From NCBI GenBank assembly GCA_964428485.1, contig CAYRYP010000038.1, positions 1 through 13,972 of the forward strand: 13,972 bases of DNA, given 5' to 3'. Shown one piece after another: positions 13,891 through 13,972 of the stretch; position 1 is the stretch's first letter; the number at the start of each line of letters is the position of its first letter. The notes under the pieces are model-generated. The model did not search any database, was not told the origin of the DNA, and saw only the letters and a program-made list of their open reading frames with translations. The DNA is from CAZPAN01 sp964428485. GTDB taxonomy: Bacteria; Actinomycetota; Coriobacteriia; Coriobacteriales; CADBOM01. The translations under genes and the position numbers were made by a program.

Positions 13891-13916
13891 ATGAATATCT
13901 TACCATATGTAGATAT
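13887..13916. repeat. Two interleaved inverted repeats upstream of gyrB
   Basis: ACATATG (13887-13893) and CATATGT (13904-13910), and ATATCT (13895-13900) and AGATAT (13911-13916), are two perfect inverted repeats, each with a 10-base spacer, offset by about 7 bases. The arrangement could be an operator or part of a promoter region for gyrBA. AT-rich sequence produces such repeats more easily by chance. Beyond it to the window end I see no gene; CCAGCTGT occurs at 13851-13858 and again at 13939-13946. Confidence 0.4.
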
Positions 13917-13972
13917 GTTTTATAAACCGTCTAAAAAACCAGCTGTAAAAGGTAACAGAATTGTTTCTAAGG

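Noticed and set aside
13884..13912. Perfect TTGACA on the plus strand reading out of the window
   Set aside because: No acceptable -10 at 16-18 bases (TATGTA is the best), so a promoter for a gene beyond the window is not supported.
13813..13972. Replication origin upstream of gyrB
   Set aside because: The region is AT-rich, but I see no DnaA box of the TTATCCACA type, and dnaA and dnaN are not visible.

Overview
The window looks like a chromosomal housekeeping segment of a medium-GC (roughly mid-50s % by eye) Gram-positive anaerobe. The best guess is Actinomycetota, class Coriobacteriia. The reasons are a gyrB-gyrA pair followed by tRNA-Ile(GAT) and tRNA-Ala(TGC), as in many actinobacteria, together with genes typical of strict anaerobes: a flavoprotein fused to rubredoxin, a free-standing TSCPD protein and MoeA. 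The taxon is inferred, not proven. I see no mobile element, CRISPR array, phage gene or rRNA gene, and no gene-free stretch longer than about 185 bases.

Layout: (1) 126-374, + strand: two tRNA-Ser genes (GGA, then CGA) with a hairpin terminator behind the second. (2) 558-1850, +: an amidohydrolase of the methylthioadenosine/S-adenosylhomocysteine deaminase type. It converges on (3) moeA (1890-3149, -), a molybdenum cofactor enzyme. (4) 3290-3970, -: a flavin reductase-rubredoxin fusion. (5) 4108-8171, -: a tightly spaced run in the transcription order DEAD-box helicase, TSCPD protein, unknown acidic 143-residue protein, TypA/BipA GTPase (gaps 33-53 bases, probably one operon). The theme is RNA and ribosome handling plus two poorly known proteins. 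(6) 8280-8596, -: tRNA-Ile and tRNA-Ala with their own promoter and terminators. (7) 8720-9280, +: a DUF151 (bifunctional nuclease family) protein, convergent with gyrA. (8) 9296-13812, -: gyrB and gyrA, 50 bases apart, transcribed together. (9) 13813-13972: an AT-rich leader upstream of gyrB with inverted repeats and a possible mini-ORF.

Most genes are ordinary. The points worth a second look are: stop codons that are TAG in eight of ten genes and never TGA; a basic and acidic insertion of about 50 residues inside the helicase core; a GyrA quinolone-pocket sequence with alanine in place of the usual serine; the dyad over the -10 of the DUF151 gene; the structured gyrB leader; and the unknown protein in the typA operon. 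I did not find a convincing new multi-gene system here.
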